Shown: positions 1 through 9,660 of the stretch, piece after piece
Layout of the letters: each line of letters begins with the position of its first letter
How positions within the stretch are numbered: position 1 is the stretch's first letter
DNA from: Bacteroidales bacterium
GTDB lineage: Bacteria; Bacteroidota; Bacteroidia; Bacteroidales; JAAYJT01
DNA: 40,284 nt
NCBI GenBank assembly: GCA_014860575.1
Contig: JACZJK010000044.1
Coordinates: 1 to 40,284 of the forward strand
Reading direction: 5' to 3'
The notes under the pieces: model-generated
Databases searched by the model: none
What the model was told of the DNA's origin: nothing
What the model saw: the letters and a program-made list of their open reading frames with translations, nothing else
Program-made: the position numbers and the translations under genes

Positions 1-1001
1 CACTTGGCATTGACGCTTTGGTTTGCCCTGAGAGTATAGCTGCAGATGAACTCGTAAGATTGCTGCAACAACCTTCAGCAACCGAGGTTTTCGATTTCTC
101 TGAAGGGCGGTTGATGCTATTTCTCGTGAGGTTAGATGAAAAATCCCTGGTTCTGAACCAAACACTCAATGATATAGCTCACCTAAACCCAAAACTCGAT
201 TTCAGGGCAGTGGCAATCCACCGGAACGGTAAAACAATTGTGCCCAAAGGAGATGATCATTTTCAGCTAAACGACCTTATTTATGTTGTAACCAAGCCCA
301 GTGGTATCGAGGAGTTATTCCGGTTGGGCGGTAAAGAAAAGCACAAAATCCACAATGTTATGATTATTGGCGGAGGGCGAATTGGTCGTGAAACAGCCCG
401 AAAGCTTGAAGACGATTTCAATGTAAAACTGATAGAGATTGACAAGGATCGGTGCGTGCACCTTTCTGACCTGCTCCACAATACACTGATCATCAATGGT
501 GATGCCCGGGATACCGAAATACTTGAAGACGAAGGCATCAGGAATATGGATGCTTTTATAGCAGTTACCGATGATACCGAAACAAACATGTTTTCCTGCC
601 TGCTTGCCAAGCGCCTGGGCGTTAAACGTGTGATCCCACTTGTTGAAAACATTGACTATATTGATATTTCGCAGAGCATAGGTATTGAATCAATCATCAA
701 TAAAAAACTGATTACCGCCAGCCACATCGTACAATATACAATGGATGCTGAAGTCACAGCAATCAAATGCCTGAGCGGCATTGACGCCGAAGTGCTGGAG
801 TTTGTGGTCAAACCCAAGGCAAAAATTACAAAAGGACCTATCAGTAAAATTAAAACACCGCCCGGATCGCTAATTGGAGGCATTATACGTGGCAAGGAAA
901 GTTTTATTGCCACCGGAAGTTTTCAGGTTGAAGCTGGCGACAAGGTGGTTGTGTTTGCTGTACCTGATGCAATCTACAAAGTTTCTTCGCTTTTTAATTA
1001 A
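1..1001 (+). CDS. trkA: TrkA potassium uptake regulator, C-terminal part (5' end outside window)
   Basis: This is the cytoplasmic NAD(H)-binding regulatory subunit of the Trk potassium transporter. The reading frame is open from the first full codon (base 3) with no start, so the N-terminal RCK domain lies outside the window. What remains is the end of the first half (LGIDALVCPES), a TrkA-C domain, a second Rossmann RCK domain with the dinucleotide motif GGGRIG followed by the acidic strand end LIEIDKD, and a final TrkA-C domain. The whole family is about 450 aa and about 332 codons are present. The next gene, trkH, encodes the membrane channel partner 28 bp downstream on the same strand, so the two form a transport operon. 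The identification is firm. Confidence 0.93.
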   Translation, partial: LGIDALVCPESIAADELVRLLQQPSATEVFDFSEGRLMLFLVRLDEKSLVLNQTLNDIAHLNPKLDFRAVAIHRNGKTIVPKGDDHFQLNDLIYVVTKPSGIEELFRLGGKEKHKIHNVMIIGGGRIGRETARKLEDDFNVKLIEIDKDRCVHLSDLLHNTLIINGDARDTEILEDEGIRNMDAFIAVTDDTETNMFSCLLAKRLGVKRVIPLVENIDYIDISQSIGIESIINKKLITASHIVQYTMDAEVTAIKCLSGIDAEVLEFVVKPKAKITKGPISKIKTPPGSLIGGIIRGKESFIATGSFQVEAGDKVVVFAVPDAIYKVSSLFN

Positions 1002-1029
1002 AAAGGTTCCTGCAAACCAGGAATAAGAA

Positions 1030-2493
1030 ATGCCCGATACTTCAAAAATACATGCCAGGATAATTGTGAAGATCATGGGGGTATTCCTGATGATCATTGC
1101 ATTCATGATGTTCTTGGGACTGATCTTCTCGTTTATTTACGACGAACCCGACAAGCAGGCGTTAAGTATTTCAGGTGCCATCACTTTTCTTTCCGGACTG
1201 TTTTTGTTTTTAATCAACAGGCGTGTTGATTACGAAGCAATAAACAAACGAGATGGCTTTATTATTGTCAGCTTCACCTGGGTAGTTATCTCTCTTTTCG
1301 GAACTCTCCCTTTCCTGCTCTCAGGCACTATTGACAACTTCACGGACGCATTTTTTGAAACCATGTCAGGCTTCACAACCACTGGGGCTACTGTTCTCAC
1401 AGATATTGAGTCCGTTAATAAAGGAATTCTATACTGGCGCAGTGTGACCCAATGGATAGGTGGCATGGGCGTGATTGTTCTTGCGCTGGCCATTATGCCT
1501 GTACTTGGTATTGGCGGTATGCAGCTTTTTATTGCCGAGGTTCCGGGTCCCACCAAAGATAAATTGCACCCGCGCATTACCGAAACAGCTAAACGTTTGT
1601 GGGGAATTTATGTGTTACTCACACTGATACAGAGCATCCTTCTTTATGCAGGAGGATTGAATATTTTTGAATCTGTTTGCCATTCTTTTACCACAATGGC
1701 TACCGGTGGGTTCTCAACCCGAAACGCCAGCATTGCAGCTTTTTCGCCTTACATCCAGTATGTTACTACCGTCTTCATGTTTCTGGCAGGAACCAGTTTC
1801 GTTTTGCACTATTATAGCCTGCATCTACGTTTCCGGAAGGTCTGGGAAAGTGAAGAGTTTCGATCTTATTTTTGGATCACAATGCTGGCAACTGTTTTTA
1901 TAGCAGTCTCTCTCGTTATAACTTCAGATGCAACACCCGGTGAATCCTTTAGGGTTGCAGTATTTCAAACTGTATCCATTATAACAACCACCGGCTTTAT
2001 TACAGCCGATTATCTTGTCTGGCAGCCTTTTCTTTGGTTCCTAATATTTATGCTGATGTTTACAGGAGGATGCGCCGGATCGACCGGAGGCGGAATTAAA
2101 ATTGTCAGGCAATTGCTACTCTTTAAGAACAGCCGCCTCGAAATGCGAAGGCTGATCCATCCAAAAGGCATCATACCTTTGAGATTAAATGGCAGGGCTA
2201 TTCCTGAACCCATTATTTACAATGTGCTGGCCTTTTTTATTATTTATATACTGATCTTTGTTTTCGGCTCACTGTTCATGTCAATGTTAGGACTTGACTT
2301 TGAAACCTCAATTGGTTCGGTAGCTTCTTCGCTTGGGAATATTGGCCCCGGGCTCGGAAAAGTTGGGCCGGTGGATAATTACTCGTTTATTCCGGTCGCT
2401 GGAAAATGGGCACTTGCCTTATTGATGTTGCTAGGCAGATTAGAACTATTTACTGTCCTTGTACTTTTCTCTTCCTCATTCTGGAGAAGGTAA
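1030..2493 (+). CDS. trkH: TrkH family potassium uptake channel subunit
   Basis: This inner-membrane pore protein takes up K+ together with TrkA. It has 487 aa, normal for TrkH, with many hydrophobic helices. The four selectivity-filter loops of the Trk/Ktr/HKT superfamily are visible: TMSGFTTTGATVL (about residues 111-123), SFTTMATGGFSTRN, VSIITTTGFITADY and ASSLGNIGPGLGKVG. The glycine-rich MFTGGCAGSTGGGIKIVR segment typical of TrkH is also present. The start is the ATG 28 bp after trkA stops. Regulation by TrkA through nucleotide binding is known for the family and fits the gene order. Confidence 0.95.
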   Translation: MPDTSKIHARIIVKIMGVFLMIIAFMMFLGLIFSFIYDEPDKQALSISGAITFLSGLFLFLINRRVDYEAINKRDGFIIVSFTWVVISLFGTLPFLLSGTIDNFTDAFFETMSGFTTTGATVLTDIESVNKGILYWRSVTQWIGGMGVIVLALAIMPVLGIGGMQLFIAEVPGPTKDKLHPRITETAKRLWGIYVLLTLIQSILLYAGGLNIFESVCHSFTTMATGGFSTRNASIAAFSPYIQYVTTVFMFLAGTSFVLHYYSLHLRFRKVWESEEFRSYFWITMLATVFIAVSLVITSDATPGESFRVAVFQTVSIITTTGFITADYLVWQPFLWFLIFMLMFTGGCAGSTGGGIKIVRQLLLFKNSRLEMRRLIHPKGIIPLRLNGRAIPEPIIYNVLAFFIIYILIFVFGSLFMSMLGLDFETSIGSVASSLGNIGPGLGKVGPVDNYSFIPVAGKWALALLMLLGRLELFTVLVLFSSSFWRR

Positions 2494-2701
2494 TGAATGT
2501 ATTAGAAAGTCTGCGATCAGTGATAAACAATTAAAAATTATTTCCTGACATGCTTACAGATGTAATGTTTGTCGTCCTGTATCAACTAAACAAAATACAA
2601 TACCGGGTTTATTCCTTTACTCCCAACAAACACAAACGCATCTGGAAAACCTGCCTACATACAAGACCATCTGGAGAATAGCCTATCCGATTATTTTCAG
2701 C

Positions 2702-3973
2702 TTGTTGGCCCAAAACGTTATCAATGTGATTGATACGGCTTTCATGGGGCGCGTGGGTGAAGTTGAACTTGGCGCGGCTGCTATTGCCGGCATTTTCTAC
2801 ATCGTGCTGTATATGATCGGTTTTGGGTTCAGTACAGGAGCACAAATTTTGATGGCCCGGCGAAATGGTGAAGGCAGAATAAAGGAAATCGGGAGCATTA
2901 TGGATCACAGTATTTATGTGATGCTAGCCATGGGAATTTTTCTTTTTGTGATCATCAGGTATTTTTCGCCTGCTATGCTAAGACCGTTTATTGCGTCGGA
3001 TGAAATTTTCAACGCCTCGGTAATATACCTGCAATATCGTATATATGGAGTTTTTTTCGCCTTTTTTAATGTGCTTTCCAGGGCGTTCTTTGTTGGGATT
3101 ACAAGAACACGACTGCTTATAGTCAGCGCTGTAATTATGGCCAGCGTAAATGTGGTTTTTGATTATATTCTCATTTTCGGACATCTCGGGTTGCCTGCTA
3201 TGGGGATAGGAGGAGCCGCTATTGCATCTGTAATTGCTGAAGGGGCATCGGCGCTGTTTTTCCTGGTTTACATTCTCAATATGAGCGACCGACACAATTA
3301 TAACTTGTTTCGGTTTCCAAAATTTAACCTGCAAATCATAAAGAAAACATTTGATGTGTCAGTGTTTATAATGCTTCAATACATTTTCTCGCTGAGTGCC
3401 TGGTTCATATTTTTCATGATTATTGAAAAAATGGGCGAGCGCTCATTGGCTATTTCCAATATTATACGGAGCATGTACATGGTACTGATGATACCGGTAT
3501 GGGCATTTAGTGTAACCACTAGTACCCTTGTAAGCAATACAATAGGCAAAGGCCATACCCATCTGGTAATTCCGATTATTAAACGCATAACCGGGTTTAC
3601 CTTTATCAGTGTAATCCTCACGCTGGTTCCTCTACTATTTATCCCTGGGCTTATAATCAGGGTTTATACACCTGATGCTTCACTGATTGCCGAAGGTGTT
3701 CCTTCGGTGTATGTGATTTTCGGAGCCGTTGTAATGTTCGCCCTGGCCCAAAATATGTTTAGCGGTGTTTCGGGTACCGGTAATACCCGCGATGCCCTGG
3801 TGATCGAAATTTTTACATTGGTTATATACCTGTTTGTAACCTGGTATATTGGCATTTATATGAAACAACCTATTGCCGTGGTATGGTTCTGCGAATATGT
3901 CTATTTTACAGCCCTGGGACTGTTTTCTTATTTTTATCTGAAATCAAGGCGCTGGGAGCTTAAGAGTATTTAA
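2702..3973 (+). CDS. MATE family multidrug/cation efflux transporter
   Basis: This is a predicted 12-TM inner-membrane exporter of the MATE (MatE/NorM/DinF) family, which moves cationic drugs or metabolites using Na+ or H+ gradients. Its substrate cannot be told from sequence. Family features include the N-terminal LLAQNVINVIDTAFMGRVGE and the C-terminal GVSGTGNTRDAL motif. The length is about 423 aa from the first TTG. The coordinates use that TTG, but homologous-looking sequence (TYKTIWRIAYPIIFS) continues upstream in the same frame to at least 2657. The frame is open back to a stop at 2546 with no ATG, GTG or TTG, so the real start is probably a CTG (2642 or 2651) or hidden by an error. 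It lies 208 bp after trkH and may be transcribed alone. Confidence 0.87.
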   Translation: MLAQNVINVIDTAFMGRVGEVELGAAAIAGIFYIVLYMIGFGFSTGAQILMARRNGEGRIKEIGSIMDHSIYVMLAMGIFLFVIIRYFSPAMLRPFIASDEIFNASVIYLQYRIYGVFFAFFNVLSRAFFVGITRTRLLIVSAVIMASVNVVFDYILIFGHLGLPAMGIGGAAIASVIAEGASALFFLVYILNMSDRHNYNLFRFPKFNLQIIKKTFDVSVFIMLQYIFSLSAWFIFFMIIEKMGERSLAISNIIRSMYMVLMIPVWAFSVTTSTLVSNTIGKGHTHLVIPIIKRITGFTFISVILTLVPLLFIPGLIIRVYTPDASLIAEGVPSVYVIFGAVVMFALAQNMFSGVSGTGNTRDALVIEIFTLVIYLFVTWYIGIYMKQPIAVVWFCEYVYFTALGLFSYFYLKSRRWELKSI

Positions 3974-4084
3974 CCGGCTATTCAGGTTTGTGTAGCTACA
4001 TTCCCCGCTATATTCATAATTTTGTCAGGTATTAGTTATAATCGTTTAACTGAATTTTTCAATCTTGCTGAACCAGGAATAGTT

Positions 4085-5761
4085 ATGTCGCGGGAAAAAA
4101 TCATCAGCATTGCTTATCTTGCTTTTGTTGCCTTGCTTGCAGCAAGTATTCCGGTATCGAGGTATATGATTAGTGTTTTCCAGTTTTGTCTTGCTGGCAT
4201 CTTCATCCTTGATGGGATAAAATATAGCTCAGTAGCATCTTTCAATAAAACCTATTCAACCTTAGGGATAATACTTCGCTTTATTCCTTTTCATGTCTGG
4301 ATCATTTTCGATGGTATAGCCAGGCAGTTTAAACGACTAATCAATAATCGTCCTTTTCTCGTATTCCTTCTTTTTAGCCTTGTATATATTCTTGGACTTT
4401 TACATACAACGAATATCAACACTGCATTGAAAGTGCTCAGGAATAACCTGCCCATTTTTTTACTGCCACTGTTCTTTTCGGCAATCAAATCAATTCGAAA
4501 AGACCAAAAAAACATCATCCTTCTATTCTTTGTACTCAGCGTTACTATCAGCAGTTTCATAAGTTTCTCAATATTTTGGAGTGGAAACTACGATGACATA
4601 CGGAGAATCTCACCGTTCATTAACCACATACACCTGTCAATCTTTATCAGCTTTTCGATTTTTATTGTTTTTCATTTTCTGAATTCCGGTGTCTTTAACA
4701 AATTATTAAAAGTTCCGGCAGCCATTGTATTGATTTGGCTCGTTGTTTTTCAATTTATGATCCTGAAGTCGTTAACCGGAGTGATTATTCTTTTTGCAGG
4801 CATATACTTTATTTTCGTCTTTCAAAAACTATTTGGCTTACAGATTAACAAGATACTAAGGTTTGCCGTGGTTTTCGTTATCCCCATAACGGCAATCCTT
4901 GTTTTATTCTTTTATGTATTGAGGTTTTATACTGTGGATGAGCTTGATCCCGAAAGCCTTGAGCTATACACGGCAAAGGGCAACCGCTACCACCACGACC
5001 TGGAACCCCGTATGCTTGAAAATGGACATTATGTTTTCATATATATTTCTGAAGTTGAGATGAGAGAAGAATGGAACAAAGTAAGCGATTATGACTACGA
5101 TTCGCTTGATCAAAAAGGCCAGCTCCTTAATTACACCCTCATGCGATATCTCGCTTCAAAAGGATTGCGCAAAGATGCCGAAGGAATACAGCATCTCAGC
5201 AGCGATGACATCAGGATGGTTGAGCAAGGTTTTGCGAACCATATTTTTTCCAGGAAACTTAGCCTATATCCGCGTATTTATCAGGTTTTATGGGAATTTG
5301 ACATGTACTTTAAAACGGGAAATCCTACCGGTCACTCAGCCACACAACGGCTGGAATCTCTGCGGATGGGATTGCGCATCATATTAAAACATCCTGTTTT
5401 TGGAGTAGGTACCGGCGATCTCTTTTCCTCCTATCACCATGAATATGATGAATCAGGTTCGCAAGTGCCACGAGATAAAAGAATTACCGGCGCCAATCAA
5501 TTCCTGAACTTTATCGTTTATTTCGGGTTCGCAGGACTGATTCTAATACTATTCTCCTGGTTGTACCCTGCCATTAGAAACAAGTCCTTCAGGAACCCAA
5601 TTTTTGTAATGTTCCTTTTCATCGCTTGCGTGGCCATGTTCAGCGAAGAGATATTGAGGTTCCAAACCGGAGTAAGCTTCTTCGCATACTTTTATAGTTT
5701 TTTTGTTCTTCTTGATGATGCACCAGGAAACAAGTCACTTAAAACCGATGATACAGTATAG
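4085..5761 (+). CDS. O-antigen ligase / Wzy-like polymerase family membrane protein
   Basis: This polytopic inner-membrane protein belongs to the O-antigen ligase/polymerase family (Wzy_C/WaaL-like), which transfers or polymerises lipid-linked sugar chains at the periplasmic face. It has about 558 aa from the ATG at 4085; the frame is open upstream to a TTG at 4022, but the ATG starts a normal hydrophobic N-terminus. About ten to twelve hydrophobic helices flank a large polar loop (roughly residues 295-455). That loop ends in the family signature LRMGLRIILKHPVFGVGTGD, followed by a YHHEYDESG segment. The stop codon directly abuts the ATG of the following glycosyltransferase, so the two are translationally linked and probably work on the same surface polysaccharide. 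Ligase versus polymerase cannot be decided. Confidence 0.82.
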   Translation: MSREKIISIAYLAFVALLAASIPVSRYMISVFQFCLAGIFILDGIKYSSVASFNKTYSTLGIILRFIPFHVWIIFDGIARQFKRLINNRPFLVFLLFSLVYILGLLHTTNINTALKVLRNNLPIFLLPLFFSAIKSIRKDQKNIILLFFVLSVTISSFISFSIFWSGNYDDIRRISPFINHIHLSIFISFSIFIVFHFLNSGVFNKLLKVPAAIVLIWLVVFQFMILKSLTGVIILFAGIYFIFVFQKLFGLQINKILRFAVVFVIPITAILVLFFYVLRFYTVDELDPESLELYTAKGNRYHHDLEPRMLENGHYVFIYISEVEMREEWNKVSDYDYDSLDQKGQLLNYTLMRYLASKGLRKDAEGIQHLSSDDIRMVEQGFANHIFSRKLSLYPRIYQVLWEFDMYFKTGNPTGHSATQRLESLRMGLRIILKHPVFGVGTGDLFSSYHHEYDESGSQVPRDKRITGANQFLNFIVYFGFAGLILILFSWLYPAIRNKSFRNPIFVMFLFIACVAMFSEEILRFQTGVSFFAYFYSFFVLLDDAPGNKSLKTDDTV

Positions 5762-6877
5762 ATGGAAACAATGAGGATCATACATGTATCAACTGCAACA
5801 TCATGGCGGGGTGGCGAACAGCAACTGGCATACCTGATTGGTGCTTTGCAAGAAAAAAAAATTGAGCAGGAAGTTTTGTGCGCGGCAGATTCTTCATTCG
5901 CAATTTACTGCGATGAAAAAAGCATAAAAAATACCACATTCAAAAAGACCGGTTCAATTAATCTAAGAGCCGCAGGCATCCTGGCCCAACTTTCTTCATC
6001 AGCACACAACCCGATAGTGCATTGTCACGACAGCCATGCTCACAATATTGCTTATTTTGCGGCTTTGCTTTTCAGAAACCCAGCGCCGGTAGTAATCCAT
6101 CGAAGGGTGGATTTTCCTGTCAAAACCAATATTTTTTCTCGGGCCAAGTACAACCACAATTCGGTTAAGAACTTCATTTGTGTTTCAGCGGCAATTAAAA
6201 GGATTTTGATTCCAGCCTTGAATGATCCCGGAAAAGCAACAGTAATTCATAGCGGTATTGATCTGAATAAATTCAAAAATTTAAAGGACTACGGTTCATT
6301 AAAAAAGGAATTCGGATTATCAGACGAAACTGTTCTGATTGGTAATGTTGCAGCCCTTGCACCACATAAAGATTACAAAACCTTTGTGCGAACCGCAGAA
6401 ATACTTTTGAAAAACAATCCTGACCTCCGTTTTGTTATTGTTGGCGATGGCCCTGAAAGAAAAACAATTGAAGCGGAAATAAAAACTAGGCAATTAGGCG
6501 AACGGATTCTTCTTACCGGGTTCAGAAATAACATACCTGAATTGTTAAAAGAATTAGATGTACTTTTGCTGACTTCAAAAACAGAGGGACTGGGAACTAC
6601 CCTGTTGGATGCCTTCGCAGGCGGCTTGCCTGTGGTTGCAACAAGGGCAGGTGGGATCCCGGAAATTGTTGAACACAAGGTTACAGGCTTGCTGGCCGAA
6701 ACAGGTGATGCCCCATCGCTTGCTGGGATGGTAGAAATGTTGCTTGCTGATGAAAATCTCAGGCAAAACCTTGTTAAAAATGCAATTGAAAGGGTGATAG
6801 ATTTCGATTATAGAAATACAGCGCTTAAGATCCTGGATGTTTACAACCAGATTAAGTTGCAACAAAATCAGGACTAA
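5762..6877 (+). CDS. GT4-family glycosyltransferase
   Basis: This is a retaining GT-B glycosyltransferase of family 4, 371 aa, cytoplasmic or peripheral to the inner membrane. The N-terminal acceptor domain opens with RIIHVSTATSWRGGEQQLAY, typical of GT4 enzymes acting on lipid-linked acceptors. The C-terminal donor domain shows LIGNVAALAPHKDY, FVIVGDGPERKTIE, LTGFRNN and the nucleotide-sugar motif TEGLGTTLLDAFAGGLPVVA, followed by GGIPEIVEH. In the usual E-x7-E motif the second acidic residue is Asp. The ATG at 5762 follows the stop of the O-antigen-ligase-like gene with no gap; a second ATG lies at 5774. The sugar and acceptor are unknown. Confidence 0.9.
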   Translation: METMRIIHVSTATSWRGGEQQLAYLIGALQEKKIEQEVLCAADSSFAIYCDEKSIKNTTFKKTGSINLRAAGILAQLSSSAHNPIVHCHDSHAHNIAYFAALLFRNPAPVVIHRRVDFPVKTNIFSRAKYNHNSVKNFICVSAAIKRILIPALNDPGKATVIHSGIDLNKFKNLKDYGSLKKEFGLSDETVLIGNVAALAPHKDYKTFVRTAEILLKNNPDLRFVIVGDGPERKTIEAEIKTRQLGERILLTGFRNNIPELLKELDVLLLTSKTEGLGTTLLDAFAGGLPVVATRAGGIPEIVEHKVTGLLAETGDAPSLAGMVEMLLADENLRQNLVKNAIERVIDFDYRNTALKILDVYNQIKLQQNQD

Positions 6878-6892
6878 CAGAAAATTCCATGC

Positions 6893-7888
6893 ATGGCAGA
6901 TGAGAGCCAACATACTGAATGGTTTGTGATTGTGAATCCAAACGCCGGAAGGCGTAAGGGCGAGAAAGACTGGCCTGAAATCACAAGACTTCTCACAGCC
7001 GCCAATATACAATTCAAAAGTATATTCACCCAGCACCGTATCCATGCCATCCGTGAAGCCCGCAAGTTTGTTGAAATGGGCTATCGAAATATCATAGTTG
7101 TTGGTGGTGATGGCACAATGAATGAGACGGTTAATGGAATTTTTACCCAGGCAAAACGCCCAACAGACAGTGTAACCGTTGGTATGATCCCGGTAGGAAC
7201 CGGAAACGACTGGTGCCGCATGTTTGGAATCCCTGATGATTATCAGGGCGCTATTGATGTTATTAAAAAGGGAATGACTTTTTTACAGGACGTTGCCTGG
7301 GTTAAATTTATGCAGGGCGGCTTGGAAAAGAACCGCTATTTTGCAAATATGGCCGGCATGGGTTACGATGCGATGGTAGCCGAAAAAACCAACAAACAAA
7401 AAGATGCCGGTAAAGCCGGGCCTTTCTCATACTTCGTCAATATTTTCTCCAGCCTGTTTTCTTTTCAGGAAGCCCAGACCGAAGTGTTTGTTGACGGCCA
7501 GGAAGTTTTGAAAGCGCCGGTGTTTACTATGAATGTAGGTGTTTGCAAATACAATGGCGGCGGCATGATGCAACTTCCAAAAGCTATTCCCGACGACGGC
7601 AATCTTGATATGACTGTGATTACACAATTAAGTCGTTTCAGGGTTATGCGCAGCGTTCGTAAACTCTATGATGGGTCATTTATTCAATTGCCACAGGTGA
7701 AGACGTTTCGCGGTAAATCCATCATTATTGATTCCAAGCCTGAAGTTTACATGGAAGCCGATGGAGAATCGCTTGGCCACAGCCCGTTTAAATTTGGCAT
7801 TGTGCCAAAAAGCCTCAGGGTTATAGTTGGTAAGGAAATGGAGGTTACGGAGAAACCCACTGACCATGGTCCGCGATTACCGATATAA
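6893..7888 (+). CDS. Diacylglycerol kinase-family lipid kinase (YegS/DgkB-like)
   Basis: This soluble lipid kinase of the DAGK catalytic superfamily uses ATP to phosphorylate diacylglycerol or a related lipid, either recycling lipid head-group by-products or making a signalling lipid. It has 331 aa, full length. Motifs are VNPNAGRRKG at residues 14-23, the nucleotide-binding GGDGTMNE at 71-78 and PVGTGNDW at 100-107. The C-terminal beta-sandwich ends with MEADGES near residue 285. The start ATG is 15 bp after the glycosyltransferase, so it probably belongs to that operon. Its last 44 bp overlap the end of ispG on the opposite strand. Confidence 0.92.
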   Translation: MADESQHTEWFVIVNPNAGRRKGEKDWPEITRLLTAANIQFKSIFTQHRIHAIREARKFVEMGYRNIIVVGGDGTMNETVNGIFTQAKRPTDSVTVGMIPVGTGNDWCRMFGIPDDYQGAIDVIKKGMTFLQDVAWVKFMQGGLEKNRYFANMAGMGYDAMVAEKTNKQKDAGKAGPFSYFVNIFSSLFSFQEAQTEVFVDGQEVLKAPVFTMNVGVCKYNGGGMMQLPKAIPDDGNLDMTVITQLSRFRVMRSVRKLYDGSFIQLPQVKTFRGKSIIIDSKPEVYMEADGESLGHSPFKFGIVPKSLRVIVGKEMEVTEKPTDHGPRLPI

Positions 7889-9608
7889 GCGCATCAATAG
7901 CATTATCTTCCGCAATGTTCTTCATTAGAGGCGTTTTGCCTTTATAAATACTTACTTTGCCGCTCCCCTGTCCAACATAACCATAATCGGCATCGGCCAT
8001 TTCGCCCGGCCCGTTTACGATGCAGCCCATTACTGCAATTTTTAAGCCTTTCAGGTGCGATGTTGCCGCTTTTACCTTTTCAAACGCTTCTTCAAGTTTG
8101 TATTGTGTGCGACCACAACCTGGGCAGGCTATGTATTCCGTTTGTGTGATCCGGGCGCGGGTTGCCTGCAATAATCCAAAAGCTACATCATTTACTTTTT
8201 CGGGATCAATCTTTTTGTTTCTCAGAAAAATACCATCGCACAAACCATCGTTTAACAATGGCGACAAACGGAGGGCAGCATCAATTGCAAAACCTGACAG
8301 CTCAGTGTTTGCATCTTCAAAAGCCAGGATTATCGGTACTTTTGGTTCGATCCTATCCAGTTCATTAATGATTGAACGAATCTTAATGATAGACTCTGGC
8401 GAAGTCAATTTCAGAACCAATACACAATCATTTTCTGATAGCTGTTTTGAGAAATGCGGGAATACATGATCCTGCAGCGGATCAGCAATTAAATATCGTA
8501 TGGCGCCTAAACCAGCATCAGGTTCACTTTCTGCGAACCAGTTTCCATGATTCCCTTCTGCATGTCCAAGTTCATCAATAGTATGAATTGCGTCTAGTTC
8601 GCGAAGTACAACCGGAGCGTTTCCATTTCCAATATTACCAACAAGCGATGATATGCGGCGTTCATAAGCAAAATCCGATGTAAATCTCAGCTCTGTTGCT
8701 TGCTTCAAATCCTTACCAGTTCTTTTTGGTTTCGGGAAAAACGAAACAATCTGCCTTGCTACAGGAATTTCATTTTCAGGAGTCTCAGTTAATGAAACCC
8801 TGATTGTATCACCGATTCCATCGGCCAGCAATGTGCCGATACCAGCCGCTGACTTCATTCTGCCTTCGAGATCATTGCCAGCTTCGGTCACGCCCAAATG
8901 AACGGGAAACATCATATTTTCGGTGATCATTTTATGAACCAGCAGACGGGTGGCTTCAACCATTACGCGCACATTGCTCGATTTCATTGACAATACCAGG
9001 TGTTGGAATCCGGCATCATGGCAAATTCGCACAAATTCCATAGCAGATTCAGCCATTCCTAACGGCGTATCGCCATAACGATCCATGATACGACCCGAAA
9101 GCGAACCATGATTGGTTCCGATGCGGATGGCGGTACCGTTTTCTTTGCAAACCTTAAGCAGAGGAAGAAGTTGTTGGGCGATCTTTTCAATTTCTTCCTT
9201 ATATCCGGCATTTGTATAAGCCGTGTTCAAAGTCCGCTTCTCAGCATAATTTCCCGGGTTGATACGCACTTTCTCAACAATACGCGCAGCCTTCAAAGCA
9301 ACTGCAGGATTAAAATGCACATCGGCTATCAACGGAATCATGAAGCCTGCCTTTCGCAACTCTTTTTTAATGACAGCGAGATTTTCAGCTTCTTTAAGGT
9401 TTTGCGCAGTAACTCTCACAAGTTCGCAACCTGCTTCAATCATACGAATGCACTGCTTCACTGTTGCGTCAGTGTCAAGAGTTGGCGTATTGGTCATGGA
9501 TTGGATGCGAACCGGAAAACTGCCACCAAGAGGAATGTTGCCGATCTGAACTATGCCGGGCTTCCACAAAGAAAACATAGAAGAAATATTCACCAGATTT
9601 TCTGTCAT
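7845..9608 (-). CDS. ispG: 4-hydroxy-3-methylbut-2-en-1-yl diphosphate synthase (large Bacteroidetes form)
   Basis: IspG carries out the penultimate step of the MEP isoprenoid pathway, reductively opening MEcPP to HMBPP with a [4Fe-4S] cluster. The protein has 587 aa, well above the ~370 aa of E. coli IspG. This is the three-domain type, with an insertion between the N-terminal TIM barrel and the C-terminal cluster domain, known from Bacteroidetes, Chlamydiae and plants. The barrel starts with GNIPLGGSFPVRIQSMTNT. Cluster ligands are visible at Cys495 and Cys498 (CPGCGRTQ) and Cys529 (MGCIVNGPGE). The start ATG follows a TAAATTTG promoter box. The gene is convergent with the lipid kinase and overlaps its end. 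Confidence 0.96.
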   Translation of the reverse strand: MTENLVNISSMFSLWKPGIVQIGNIPLGGSFPVRIQSMTNTPTLDTDATVKQCIRMIEAGCELVRVTAQNLKEAENLAVIKKELRKAGFMIPLIADVHFNPAVALKAARIVEKVRINPGNYAEKRTLNTAYTNAGYKEEIEKIAQQLLPLLKVCKENGTAIRIGTNHGSLSGRIMDRYGDTPLGMAESAMEFVRICHDAGFQHLVLSMKSSNVRVMVEATRLLVHKMITENMMFPVHLGVTEAGNDLEGRMKSAAGIGTLLADGIGDTIRVSLTETPENEIPVARQIVSFFPKPKRTGKDLKQATELRFTSDFAYERRISSLVGNIGNGNAPVVLRELDAIHTIDELGHAEGNHGNWFAESEPDAGLGAIRYLIADPLQDHVFPHFSKQLSENDCVLVLKLTSPESIIKIRSIINELDRIEPKVPIILAFEDANTELSGFAIDAALRLSPLLNDGLCDGIFLRNKKIDPEKVNDVAFGLLQATRARITQTEYIACPGCGRTQYKLEEAFEKVKAATSHLKGLKIAVMGCIVNGPGEMADADYGYVGQGSGKVSIYKGKTPLMKNIAEDNAIDALISVIADHGQWVSP

Positions 9609-9631
9609 TTACATCTGCTTTTCAGGAAAGG

Positions 9632-9639
9632 CAAATTTA
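9632..9639 (-). promoter_or_regulatory. Predicted ispG promoter -7 box (TAAATTTG)
   Basis: On the reverse strand the sequence reads TAAATTTG, an exact match to the Bacteroidetes TAnnTTTG box, 23 bp upstream of the ispG ATG. No well-spaced -33 TTTG is clear. It is part of a compact divergent promoter region shared with the GldN-like gene. Confidence 0.5.
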
Positions 9640-9660
9640 GGCAAACACCAACAGTTTGCT

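Noticed and set aside
8020-8469. Plus-strand open frame of 149 codons antisense to ispG
   Set aside because: It is fully inside ispG, whose protein motifs and cluster cysteines are clear; the antisense product shows no recognisable domain.
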